Shown piece after piece: positions 1 through 10,799 of a stretch of 64,000 bases of DNA. The stretch is taken from the NCBI GenBank assembly GCA_002104935.1, contig MCGT01000028.1, forward strand, positions 186,001 through 250,000. The letters run 5' to 3'. The DNA comes from Hesseltinella vesiculosa (taxonomy: Eukaryota > Mucoromycota > Mucoromycetes > Mucorales > Cunninghamellaceae). The notes under the pieces were generated by a model. That model had not been told where the DNA came from. It saw only the letters and a program-made list of their open reading frames with translations, and did no database searches. The number at the start of each line of letters is the position of its first letter. Position 1 is the stretch's first letter. A program made the translations under genes and the position numbers.

Positions 1-389
1 GTCTACAAAGGGCTGCGTTCGTTCAGGTAAACCTCGGCGGCACTGGATTTCTGCTATACGCTGCTTGGCTACTCACTATCGTTTTCTATTCAAGGCCGCT
101 GTTATTCTTAGACACCGCTCAGTTATCGGCGGCTCACCATACAGCAGGACTCCCACCTCTTGTCCTGATTCACCATCTTGTTGTTCGATCACAAACCACT
201 GCTCACCCGTTGTCGCTCCCACACACTGTTTATGGCCTGTCGAGGCAGGAATACATGGCTTGGATGGAAGCACAAGAATCCGAAGAAGCAGTGCAGCTGG
301 CGTACGATGCTGTTAAAAGAAGCACTCAAGGAGTGTCTGAAAACGACAATCCAGAATACCGGGTCATATCTACTATTGCTGGCAAATGA
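1..389 (+). CDS. 3' end of a gene, possibly Golgi tethering subunit COG5 (partial)
   Basis: This is the last part of a gene that begins outside the window. One exon (1-26), an 85 bp GT-AG intron (27-111) and a terminal exon (112-389, TGA) join in frame. The C-terminal text has HHLVVRS, then LPHTVYGLSRQEYMAW and an acidic stretch before the stop. This resembles, from memory, the C-terminal region of conserved oligomeric Golgi complex subunit 5, a vesicle-tethering factor for retrograde traffic in the Golgi. I cannot confirm this without the rest of the protein. The frame is chosen because it is the one open across the splice; the competing frames are also open but look unlike protein. Confidence 0.35.
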   Translation, partial: LQRAAFVQVNLGGTGFLLYAAWLLTIVFYSRPLLFLDTAQLSAAHHTAGLPPLVLIHHLVVRSQTTAHPLSLPHTVYGLSRQEYMAWMEAQESEEAVQLAYDAVKRSTQGVSENDNPEYRVISTIAGK

Positions 390-963
390 CTGCTACCTTC
401 AGCTCCTTTTCTTACCCTCAAAAACCCCAGTTAGCTATTAAACTTATAGTTAGGCATTTGCCAGTAGACCCGTTTATTAGCGTTTTTTTTTTTTTTTTTT
501 GGATTTCCCATCCAAAAAAAAAAAAAAGTTGCTATTGTCGTGCAGCGATGTCATAATGATCAGGAGCAGGAAGAAACAAAGAGTAAATATAGCATCCAAG
601 GCATGGCGTTCGACTAAGGCTACTTGCTTATACTTGAGATGGATGTGGTTCTCACAATGACAAAACCGAAAAGTAACGAGAAACAATGAGCACATTTTAT
701 CAAACGCGGAAATCTGCATGCATAATGGAACGAAAAAGCCATCCCCTTTATTCATGAACGCGAACGCTTCAGGGCGTAAAAATGTCACCAAGGGACCTTG
801 TCATTTGTAAACGGTTTATTGAGATCGTAATGGGGGAGGGGGAGGCGGGTCAAGCGTAGGGAAGGAAACAAAAAGGAAAAAAAAAAAAAAAAAAGAATAC
901 ACCAGGGGAGAAACAACAAAATGTACACTGGAACGAGAGGAAGAGGAAGCATTCTTTGAAGGT
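390..963. other. intergenic stretch, no gene seen
   Basis: This stretch separates the first gene from ATG8, which is transcribed towards it. It holds T and A homopolymer runs near 482-500 and 514-527, a long A run near 878-894, and no ORF that looks like protein. It probably contains both 3' untranslated regions. Confidence 0.5.
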
Positions 964-1550
<587 letters not shown>

Positions 1551-2000
1551 GTTTCGAGTCTACATGAAAAGAAAAAAGTGCGTGAGAACCAAAACATGAT
1601 AACAACATGGCTCAAGCGAAAAAAGAAAGAAAGAAAACTTCGCTTGACGGCCTCCGCAGGAGGTCATCCTGACAATGACACCTTGTATCAAACTCAAAAC
1701 CAAAACCCAAAACCACTTACTATGAAGAGTATAAAAGCTGTAATATAAGAAGGTGACCAAAGGGAATAATAAAAAGAAAAAGAAGCGAGGAAAATTAAAA
1801 GAGAGAGGTGTCGTAGCAAAAAATAAAGGGAGGTCTGCACCTTTTTCGCATGTGACCTAGTGGTGTGACCAATGGCCGCAGCCAATGAAAAGGAATGCTA
1901 TTTTCACACATTGGAACAGGTTGTGTTTATTGTTGTTTGCTGCGTGTATCATTGTTTGCTTGGGTTGACAATGGCGCAGCAAACGTGGAAAAAAAAAGGA
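1551..2000. other. ATG8 upstream region, no gene seen
   Basis: This is the 5' flank of ATG8 (minus strand) and the 3' flank of the Myb-like gene. It is A/T-rich with several purine-rich runs. Short ORFs here are low-complexity and I do not support them as genes. Confidence 0.45.
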
Positions 2001-2561
2001 TCAAAGTGATTTGCGCTTATGTTTCTTGGTGGTCCGCATTGTGTAGAGAGAAGCCATTTTGGGTAGCATGAAACGTTGCCATTGGCGCCTACAGTCCTGA
2101 GCCGAATGACTCGGAATGACCTTGGCCATGGCTTTCCAAGGAAACGTGGCCATGTCATCCAAGAGTTTTTCTTTGATCATGGCAATGACAAGCAGCTGTC
2201 TTTCACTGTCTGTCCACCGAGGCTTGGAAACGTGCATCGCATTGACAGAAACATATTGCCGACGTCCAGTGCCTCCAGAGCGAAGTGTACCACGATGCGA
2301 GTCATCTGCCTCAGAGGATACACTACTGGGTTGACCTTCATCGCTTTGGGTGTCAGTGCTTTCACTTTCCTTGTCACTTGAATGGTTGCCTGAACCCAAA
2401 TCTTCGTCATGGGTAGTGTCAGCTTGACTGTCAGAAAGGGTCTCATCCGAGCTGACTTCTTCCTGATGATTATAGTCACATGCGTGGTATAGGTTCATTA
2501 GGGTATGAGCAGCTGTGAGTGTGTGGTGGTCAGGGGTCATGTCGCAACTTGTTAGGACCAT
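2001..2561 (-). CDS. Myb/SANT-like DNA-binding domain protein
   Basis: An intronless gene of 186 residues. The N-terminal two thirds are hydrophilic and rich in Ser, Asp and Glu (about residues 35-110). The C-terminal third has a single Myb/SANT-like helix-turn-helix: PRWTDSERQLLVIAM, then FPWKAMAKVI and CRRQWQRF, with the tryptophan spacing of Myb repeats. A lysine/arginine-rich tail (KKHKRKS) could be a nuclear signal. It is probably a chromatin or transcription factor. I cannot assign an ortholog. The start is the first ATG of the frame. Confidence 0.7.
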   Translation of the reverse strand: MVLTSCDMTPDHHTLTAAHTLMNLYHACDYNHQEEVSSDETLSDSQADTTHDEDLGSGNHSSDKESESTDTQSDEGQPSSVSSEADDSHRGTLRSGGTGRRQYVSVNAMHVSKPRWTDSERQLLVIAMIKEKLLDDMATFPWKAMAKVIPSHSAQDCRRQWQRFMLPKMASLYTMRTTKKHKRKSL

Positions 2562-2731
2562 GTTTATATGTAACTTTGAGAATGAGAGAGAGAGGGAAGA
2601 AAAAGAAGGGCAGAGAGTCTAATGCCCATTGTCCTTTTTTTTATTCAAAAAAAAAAAAAAAAAAAAAAAAAGGTTGTCAATGAAAGCTAATAAAATTAGA
2701 TGTGGGTATCAAAACAATTCAAAGTCTATCA

Positions 2732-4393
2732 TCAATTCTTTAGGAGATTCAACACATTAAAAGTGAGACACACAACCATCACCAAAATCCCATAGATAGC
2801 CAAAGCCAAGGAAGCGATTTTCCCAGTATTCCAAGGGTCGTTTTCATGAATTTTGAAGTAGAACAATCCAGGCAGGATGAACGAGATAGTTGTGGATCCA
2901 GTTGAACCAACAAAGGCAAACACCAGATCCAATTTGGAGACGGTAATAGCGACCAAGTAGCTGGAGACGAGGATAGCCGTCGTCATGGCAAAGTATTTGA
3001 AGGGTGAAGGAAGAGGAGGCACCTTGAGACCTCGGACCTCAGGAGAGCGCCAGGCCAGGACCTTGTCCAAGGAAGCACGGCAAGGATGGGCTTGCAATGG
3101 ATAGCTGAAAATCACCAGGATTACAATAGCCATTTGGCCACCGGCCACAAACAGACTTTGCCGATCTTCAAAAAAAAAAAAGAGGAGGGGTGAGTGTTGC
3201 TGAGCCAATTTCATTTTTTTTTTCGCGCAGCTTTACATTCCGAAATAACATTGCCACTGACGTCCTTGCCAAAGCTAAGGTAGCCCAGAATAGCAATGAT
3301 TTCATAGATAAATGCAGCAGACCCGATGGAGATACCAATGGTTTTGTTAATCACTTTTTGTGAATTGTCCTTCAGCTCATTGTATACAGAGAAAATCTAA
3401 TGCCAGAAAAAAAAAAGGGGGGGTGTCATCAGTTGCCATTGTTTTTATGACTCCTTTTTTTTCCCTTTACGTTTTGATGACAGGTGAACGCAAATACAAA
3501 AACAGGAAGGTGACGGAAGAATTTGAAGGAAAAGTGGACCAACTCGACCGACCCTTCGGGAGGAGGGGTGAAATCCTTGCCAAAGTAGTGCTCAATGACA
3601 ATGGCACATAAATACAAAACAGCAATCAGGGCCACCACACTTGTATACTTGAGTGAATCTAGTTTGCGCAAGAAACTAAGAGGCAAAACTGCTGTGGCCA
3701 TAAACAAAGTGATCCAAAAGCGTCGATCCATCAACACAGCACTCTGTTGAGCGTCAGGGGCAAATGCAGCGACGACCTACTCCGACAGTGAAGTGATTTA
3801 GGACCGGAAGCGCGGAGACGGAAGAAATACCTGAGGCATCAAATCACCAATGATAATGAGATAACTGATGGCCACACCAAAGCACTTGATAGCAATAGCA
3901 AGATCAAACAACACAGCCAAATTGGGCCAAGTTAGCTTGGATATAGCAAAAAAGGAGGCATTGCGGCCATTGGTGTGGCTAGCACAGTTGGATAAGAAGT
4001 AAAGGCCCAAACCGGAAGCACCCGCTGAAAACAATATCACAAAGAAACCAGGAATCAAGCCAACGGAAGCCATGGCGGAAGGCTGTCGTCCGATGTGAGA
4101 AAGAAAGGTCAAAGGAAGGAGCGGAAGAAAACGGGGTTGCTTACCATGGCCAACATGCCTGTGCCTAGAATGGTGTTTGCCAAATTGATGGAACAGCTGA
4201 ATGGAGTGGCGGTAGGGATCAAGTGCTCTGGCGGATCATCATCTTGGATAGGTTGGTAAAGAGAAGAAGCTGCCGATCTTGCCAGCAAAGGTCGTTGGTC
4301 GTCTTCCCAACTTGTAATGTCTGTGGATGTCAACGCTGAAGAAGACGCAGACCGATCGTCAAGACTACCCACGGGTGTGTAGGAATGGCTCAT
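2732..4393 (-). CDS. vacuolar-type amino acid transporter (AVT/SLC38 family)
   Basis: A multispanning amino acid/auxin permease family protein, probably moving neutral amino acids across the vacuolar membrane with protons. Five exons (4145-4393, 3831-4082, 3471-3776, 3237-3396, 2732-3165) join in frame to 466 residues. A hydrophilic N-terminus of about 70 residues with DDRSASSSALTSTD precedes the conserved first helix SINLANTILGTGMLAM. It is followed by GLIPGFFVILFSAGASGLGL, then about nine more hydrophobic segments, including FVGSTGSTTISFILPGLFYF near the end. The layout resembles AVT5/6/7-type fungal proteins and SLC38 relatives. Which AVT it is cannot be decided here. It shares a 190 bp upstream gap with the divergent coiled-coil gene. 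Confidence 0.88.
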
Positions 4394-4586
4394 GGGAAAA
4401 AAGAAAAACCTAAAAATAAAAAAATAAAAAAAGAGGGGAAAGGAAGAAGAAAATGGAATTGAAAAAACGAGCCTTTTTTGTCGGGGCAAAAAAAAAAAAA
4501 AAAAAACCGAGAATGTCATTCATTTTCTGCCCTTTCTCTCTCCTACTTCTATTTTTTTCTGTAACGGATACTTGAAGATTGCGTCA

Positions 4587-5027
4587 ATGATGGCAATACA
4601 AAATGATTATCAGTCGCTGGATGTCCTAGACAATGAAAATCATGTTTTACGAGACGAGATCCAATTGGAAAAGAACAAACAAAAACAAATCTACGCCAAT
4701 CTCCATCAGCTCTTGACACTTCAAAAGATACCCCTTGCATCCGATCAGATCGAAAAGCTTGCCAACCTAGACAAAACCCAAATACCTTCCTGGCTTTCTC
4801 AACTTCAGGCCAAGGCTGATCGACATGAAAAGACACATAAAGCACTTGCGATATACATGGATCAAGGCGAAGCCATCCTCGCCGAGCTTGAAGACCAAGG
4901 TCAACTGGACGATCAGGCATCTACGACAAATGACATGGATACACTATTACAGCAATTGCTTGTCGATCTTGACCAGGTCAATGCCGAACTAAAAGCTTAC
5001 GAATCCCCATCAGTAGAAAGCGAATAA
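4587..5027 (+). CDS. small coiled-coil protein, function unknown
   Basis: An intronless gene of 146 residues, starting at the first of two adjacent ATGs. Most of the protein is charged and Gln/Leu-rich with heptad-like spacing (about residues 12-75 and 85-140), consistent with a coiled coil. It has no membrane segment, metal-binding cluster or catalytic motif that I can see. The C-terminus is acidic (SPSVESE). Small coiled-coil subunits of spindle, kinetochore or trafficking complexes have this look, but nothing identifies one of them. It is head to head with the transporter gene and just upstream of pantothenate kinase. Confidence 0.65.
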   Translation: MMAIQNDYQSLDVLDNENHVLRDEIQLEKNKQKQIYANLHQLLTLQKIPLASDQIEKLANLDKTQIPSWLSQLQAKADRHEKTHKALAIYMDQGEAILAELEDQGQLDDQASTTNDMDTLLQQLLVDLDQVNAELKAYESPSVESE

Positions 5028-5142
5028 AAGAGCGTCTCTTTACAGAGCAGCCTTGGACACCGCAAAACCATGCTGAGTTTTCTCCGAATTTTTCTTTTCA
5101 TTCTTCCTTTCTAACTTTTTTTCTTTTTTTGCTACCCTTGAA

Positions 5143-6770
5143 ATGAATGTCACCGGTGCATCTGTTTCCGAGCTTCATATTGATGCCAGGCATGAAACGC
5201 GAGACATTGTCTTACCTAATCAGACTGAATACGTATCGCAAATCGCTGTAGATGTAAGTCTCTTGCCTATTTTTTTTTTCCTTTTTATTCCGCACTTTTT
5301 CAACACAATACCTACTTTTTATAAACGCGATTCCAGATAGGTGGATCCTTGGCCAAGATTGTCTACTTTACAAAAGGACCGACGGGCGGGCGCTTGCATT
5401 TTAAGAAGTTTGAAACCGAAAAGATTGACAACTGCATCGAGTACATTGTGAATTTACTCAAGGATGCTGATCAACACCAATCTCAGGAACCAAGACCACA
5501 AGATATGGCTCAACCTCCTCGAAGGCATGTGCGTGTTCTCAAAGCCACCGGTGGCGGTGCGTACCTCTATCACGAAAAGCTCACTGCCAACCTACCAGGC
5601 GTGCAAGTGGAAAAGGAAGACGAAATGGACTGTCTGATCACCGGCCTCAACTTCTTCATCACCGAAATTCCTTATGAAGTCTTTACCTATGATGAACAGG
5701 ACCCAGATCCAATGCAATTTGAAGCAAAGTTGACCGATGAACTCTATCCTTACTTGGTGAGCATGCCTCTTCTCTTTTCTTTCCCTCCTGCATAGTCCTC
5801 ATGCTCTTCTTCTCAGCTTGTCAACATTGGCTCAGGCGTCAGGTACAGTCCACCACGGTTTGCCTAGTCCACATCTTTCCTGACGTCTCCTATGAATAGC
5901 ATACTCAAAGTGACAGCGTCGGATGAATATACGCGAGTCAGTGGCACTTCGGTAAGAAAAAAAGTACCTCGCCATTGTCATGCCAATCCTTTTGGTTCCT
6001 TTAGCTTGGTGGTGGAACGCTGTGGGGTTTGATGTCTCTGCTAACCAATGCCACCTCGTTTGACGGTAAGTGCCATGGTATTTTTCATTTTATCTCTGAA
6101 TCTTTCTTCACACTTGACAGAAATGCTCGACATGTCCGTCACTGGCGATAATCGAAATGTTGATTTACTAGTGGGAGACATCTATGGCACCGACTATACC
6201 AAGCTTGGACTCAAAGCGACACGTATTGCCTCGAGTTTCGGCAAAGTATTTAGAATGGGACAGCCTGACCGCAACCGCGAATTCCAATCTCCCGACATCG
6301 CCAAAAGCCTGCTCTTCATGGTCAGCAACAATATTGGCCAGATCGCCTACTTGAACGCACGCCAACACAATGTCAAGAGAATTTACTTTGGCGGCTGCTT
6401 TATCCGTGGCCACCCCATCACGATGAACACCTTATCCTATGCCATCAATTTTTGGTCCAATGGAGAAATGAAAGCCTTGTTTTTACGGCATGAAGGCCAT
6501 CTTGGTGCCACTGGCGCAGTAAGTGTGACTTGCGAGCTCTTGCCTGCTATTTTATACGCTCTCTGACTTTTTTTTTTTTTTTTTTTTTTTAACCAGTTTC
6601 TCAAGTTTCGGCCCATTCGCAAAGCAAGACATTCGTTTTCTTATTCCGAAAACTTTGTACCTGATGCCAACACAAACGACCCTGGCAAGGTCTACTGTGT
6701 CTTGGAAGATACCAACGTCGAGCTCGTCTCTGACCAAGTTTTGGACGATGACAATGACAGTATTTTATAG
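5143..6770 (+). CDS. type II (eukaryotic) pantothenate kinase
   Basis: This enzyme phosphorylates pantothenate (vitamin B5), the first and controlling step of coenzyme A synthesis. Seven exons (5143-5253, 5337-5756, 5817-5842, 5900-5951, 6005-6065, 6121-6518, 6597-6770) give 413 residues. The ATPase-fold signatures are present: VDIGGSLAKIVYF near the start, KATGGGAYLY, VNIGSGVSILKV, SLGGGTLWGL and IYFGGCFIRGHP. The N-terminal tail is short (about 37 residues), as in fungal enzymes. Exon 3 is only 26 bp, and skipping it would break the frame. An AATAAA lies shortly after the stop at about 6787. Confidence 0.95.
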
Positions 6771-6946
6771 TGTTTTGTATTTGAAGAATAAAATGAATTG
6801 GGAATGAACATAACGGTATGTTTTATTGGGCAAACAATCATTGGAAGTAAGGTAAAAAAAAATGTGGGAAGAGAATACATCGAGATGGTTAACTTGCATT
6901 TTTCTTCGCAAATTGTTCATATCGAACGTGCAATGTTTCCGAGTTT

Positions 6947-7969
6947 TTATAATGGATCATATTGGGGTTTCTCAAGCACTTGCGCGTAGCAGGATTTCCA
7001 ATTCATTCTTTTTCGGGTTTTCTTGAATTGCGAGGCGAATTCCATTGTACGGTTATACTTTTGCTCATCATCCGAGAGGCCATCAGTTTCGGTGTCACAG
7101 TCATTCTGATCACTCACTTCCAGGAATTGTCGCTTCACTGACAGTGTTTTTTCCAGGCCATTCTGTGCATCCTGATCGATCGCAGAAGAGTAGGCCAAAC
7201 GCTTGCTAGTATCCAAAATTCCTCGGTATGTTTTTTCATTTGCATCACAAATTGCCTTGATCGCGTTCAAGAGTTGTACTTCACGACCAACATTTTTTTG
7301 CACGATTTCTTTCATGATTTCGAACAGTCGTATCAGCGTGGGATCCTTCCAATTTTGAGCGGCAGTCAATCAAAAACAATGCCAGTGCAGAGAATGGATG
7401 GAGAAGGTGATCAATGGATTTTTTGGCGAAGTCGCTGTTGACAATGTAGATGCTGGGGCCAAATAATTTGCTCGGGATGCCAGTTGTCGAGTTGATACAA
7501 AAAATAATTAAAACAGGCAAGTGATGACAGCTTGACAAATTGTTTATTTCAGCAACACCAAACTGCTCCAGCAAGTCGTAGGGTGGGTTGCCATCAAACA
7601 CCCTTGCATATTTATGGCAACTGCTACATGAAGCATTCACGCATTTTGCCGTGTTTGTGTACGACATTTCGTACAGGTTAATGTCCAAGTCCATCGTGAT
7701 ATTGTTGAATGAGAGATATACGCATAGGGATGTGGAGAACAATGAGATATCCAAATCTTGCACCGCTGCATTGCGCTCAGCATGCGTTGGTCCTTGCGCG
7801 ATTGTCGATAATCAATGTTGACAAAAGCAGGTTCTTCAATCTCCAAAGAGGGTGAAGCTGAATGGGAATCAGATGCGCCCATGAAATCATATATCTTAAA
7901 GATAGCAGGCTTTTCATAACCAAGATCATATTTAGTTGTAGGCATTTTAAGACATGACAGACAAGACAA
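6947..7969 (-). pseudogene. broken copy of an Rpn/PD-(D/E)xK-like mobile-element gene
   Basis: Overlapping minus-strand reading frames (7281-7763 and 6947-7369) together match the C-terminal half of the gene at 25883-26743. Shared segments are LPVLIIFCIN versus LPVLIVYCIN, NWKDPTLIRLFEIMK versus NWQDATLEHLFGVMK, LLNAIKAICDA versus LLDAIASICDA, and VKRQFLEVSDQND versus IKRQFQEIGDEDD. A frameshift at about 7360 separates the two halves. Relative to the other copy, about ten residues are missing there. A further frame change lies near 7740, where frame 7637-7969 gives a possible N-terminus. The segment equivalent to the presumed catalytic IIIEVQ of the other copy is not recognisable, so this copy is probably dead. 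It carries an extra basic tail (KKTRKRMNWK). Confidence 0.6.
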
Positions 7970-8625
7970 TTTGAATTGAATAAAAGAGCTACAGTCGGTT
8001 TCATCATGTTCTTATATATGTTCTTTTTGGTTTTGGTGCAACACTTTTCAAAATCAAAACTAATTCTACCAATTGCATTGCTTCAATTCTCTGCATCAAA
8101 TATCAAGGGTAAGCTGATTGTTATTTTCATGCGGGCTAGAATATGTGGCCGTGCTTTCATCCTCCATTTGTCGACCAAACGTAAATATCATGGATTCCAT
8201 TGGAGGTGCCTTGATTTTGGGCTTCGGAGGACTGCAGACTGGCAACGCGTCGGTGCACGCTATGCTTCGCTGCAATCTTTGCATTGATTTCCTGCCCTGA
8301 TTATGGATTGCTTCAAAGAGGACTTCGTGTTTAATTTTTTTCGAATCTCGGTTGTAATGTCTTTTCTGTTGGGTTGGCGGTCGCTGCTGCGCTTCTTCGT
8401 CTCTTCACTTTTCTAATACAAATTGAATGTCCATGCGAATTTTCGAAGAGATTGAGAGAGACAAACAAATTTACATACATGTAACACCAGAGGCGCTCTG
8501 GAAGGGAAAAGAAGGACTTTATTACTTGTGAACATGAAATTTCGCATCAACAATCAAAAAAAAAAAAAAAATCAAAAATCAAAAAATCATACTATGCTAC
8601 AAAAAGAGAGAGGGGAAACACAAAA
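7970..8625. other. intergenic stretch beyond the broken gene, no intact gene
   Basis: Short minus-strand frames between 8096 and 8300 carry a Pro/Lys-rich peptide but have stops close by on both sides. They could be decayed 5' coding sequence of the pseudogene. An A run follows at about 8557-8571. I see no complete gene. Confidence 0.4.
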
Positions 8626-10456
8626 TCATCGCAAAATCGAGTGCCTATCAATATCTTTTCGAGGAGGTTCGATGGAGCCAAATATATCCCAGAAGCGCAA
8701 GGTCTCATCACCAGCACCAGTCACAACGGTGCTGCCATTTTCATTAAGAGCCATGTACAGCACACGGCTGTTGTGACCAGCCAGTACGGCTACACGACTC
8801 ATGGTTGTTGTGTCCCAAACCACGACTTGGTTGGAGTTACCCACTTGCTGACTGGCATAGCCATGGCTCGAGACAATCTCTTTCGACCGCTTGGACCAGA
8901 CAAGGTTACAGACCTGCGAGCCCGTATCATAAGAATCTAACAGCGAGCCTCGGTTGGTATTCCAGAATTTGATAGTCTTGTCGGCCGTTCCACCCCCACT
9001 GGCCAGCACGCCACGTTCAAATGGACTCCAGGCGATCGCTTTGACGGCAGCAACGTGTTGATTAAATTTGTGGGCTATCAGATCTTGATGGGAGTTCCAG
9101 ATCACCAGATGATTGTCGTTCCCACCTGAGGCTAGTTGTGAACCGTCTGGGCTCCATTTAAGCCCACAGACTTCCTGTGAATGGCCAACCATTTTCCGGA
9201 AATACGGGTCCTTGGCACGCACATCATGATGGAATATCCGGGTATCACGTCCACCTGACGTCAAGATGTTCGAGTTCCAGGCCAGCGCACCAATCCGTGC
9301 TTCATGATTCATCCATGTCCTTACTCTTTCACTGGTATTGACATCCCACAGCATCAAGCGTGCTCGATTGGTGCCGATAGCCAAGAACTTGCTTTCGTTC
9401 GCCCATGATACAGACGTGATGTTCTCGGTCACCAGGTCGCACAGCTTCGTCACCTTGCTTGAATTAGCATCCCATAAATACACGCAGGTGCCAAGGCCAA
9501 CAGCAAGCAGGTCATTCGACCCCCAATCTACCAAGTTGAGATAGAAATCGTCCTGTAGGTCAGGCGCGTCGAGGATCTTTATGGCGGTTTGGTTAATGTG
9601 ACGCTGCGGACGTAGGTGAGCTGACAGGATGCGGTGGCCAGCTTCGCTGATAGGGGATGTGCGGAAACGGTGGGATGAAGTTGGAGAGGGATCTCTGGTG
9701 GTATATTGGGTGTTATTGTAGGATCGACGCTCAGATTGAGGGCTAGAAAATTGGTAAAATCGCCGTACTGTCCGTGAGTTCAACGGAGGTCGTGTTGATG
9801 AGGGCATGCCTAGTGGAGGTTCAGAAGTGATGTAGTCATCTGCAGCATAGCGATCACCAAGACATTCGGCTCGATAAAAGTAGAGCATCCGTCGGCTTTC
9901 TCGTTGTTCTATGACCATCCATCCCATGGAATAAAAATACGGTCAGGGTTCCTCTGCTTCATGCAGCTCTTCTTATTTTACCTTCTTCCGTCTGCTGGTC
10001 CGTTTGGTCTGTGGATTTACGCTTCGGTGTGCGAGGAAAAGGCTCCATCAGTTGAAAATCTCTAGCCAAATGAGGGTCTCGTTGCGGGATAAATCTATCA
10101 CCACCCAACAGAAAAAAAAAAATCAGTAACAAAATCGTAGTCTGGCAATGAATAAATACGTACCGGTCACCTTGGATGGGTTTTCTAGGGCGGCCATAAG
10201 GGGATGGAGGAAAAAAGGCAGTCAGATCAGTAGTGACAATGGGGCTGTTGTTGTCAGTGAGATCAGGTGTCAGGGGCCGTTCCGAGTCATGTAGAAAATG
10301 GGTGGAGTCCGAGTCATCCGATGATTCCTCCTTGCTGGAATTGTTGGCATCAAATAGAGATGACCCATTGGCTGTATCAGGACCGGCCCACGGGAGGGTA
10401 TCATCGTGCTTGCATTTCGTAGCAGACCGCAATTTCATGCGATATTCTTCAGACAT
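8626..10456 (-). CDS. Cdh1/fizzy-related WD40 activator of the anaphase-promoting complex
   Basis: A substrate-recruiting activator of the APC/C ubiquitin ligase, which drives mitotic exit and holds G1. Three exons (10164-10456, 9982-10094, 8626-9908) give 562 residues. The C-box GDRFIPQRD is formed exactly across the first splice site. The seven-bladed WD40 propeller starts at ILDAPDLQDDFYLNLVDW and continues with VSWANESKFLAIGT, GGNDNHLVIWN and VTGAGDETLRFWDIF. The C-terminus is ILR, close to the usual Ile-Arg tail that docks on the APC/C. The C-box text and the long acidic/serine N-terminus fit Cdh1/Ste9 better than Cdc20. It is divergent from HRQ1. Confidence 0.92.
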
Positions 10457-10799
10457 GGATGCTTTTGGCCGGATGGTATCAAAAAATAATAATAAATGAG
10501 CAAAGGTTGCCTTTTACAAAAAGACGATGCTTTCTTCTTTGGAGGAAAAACAAAAGCTGGGCGGGATAGGGGAATATCTTGCTTCTATCCAAATTAATAC
10601 AGCGAACGAACAGAATAGAATGTTAACAATGAAGAAGAGTTCAAAAAGACAAAGAAAAAAAAAAAAGGGCGGGCATTGAGAGCCAATCAAACCGCCATTC
10701 AAAACCGGTCACAAAGCCGGATCTCTTGGAAAACCAATAAAGCCGACAAGCGGCATTTTTGTTGCTGTGCCTTTTTTTCATTTCCCTCGTTTCGCCCTT
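10457..10799. promoter_or_regulatory. shared divergent promoter region of the CDH1-like gene and HRQ1
   Basis: This 343 bp gap separates two head-to-head genes. It contains an ATTGG/CCAAT-type box at about 10683-10688 (AGCCAATC) and another reading ACCAATAA at about 10733-10740. An A run lies near 10654-10666. No ORF here looks like protein. Any co-regulation is inference. Confidence 0.45.
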
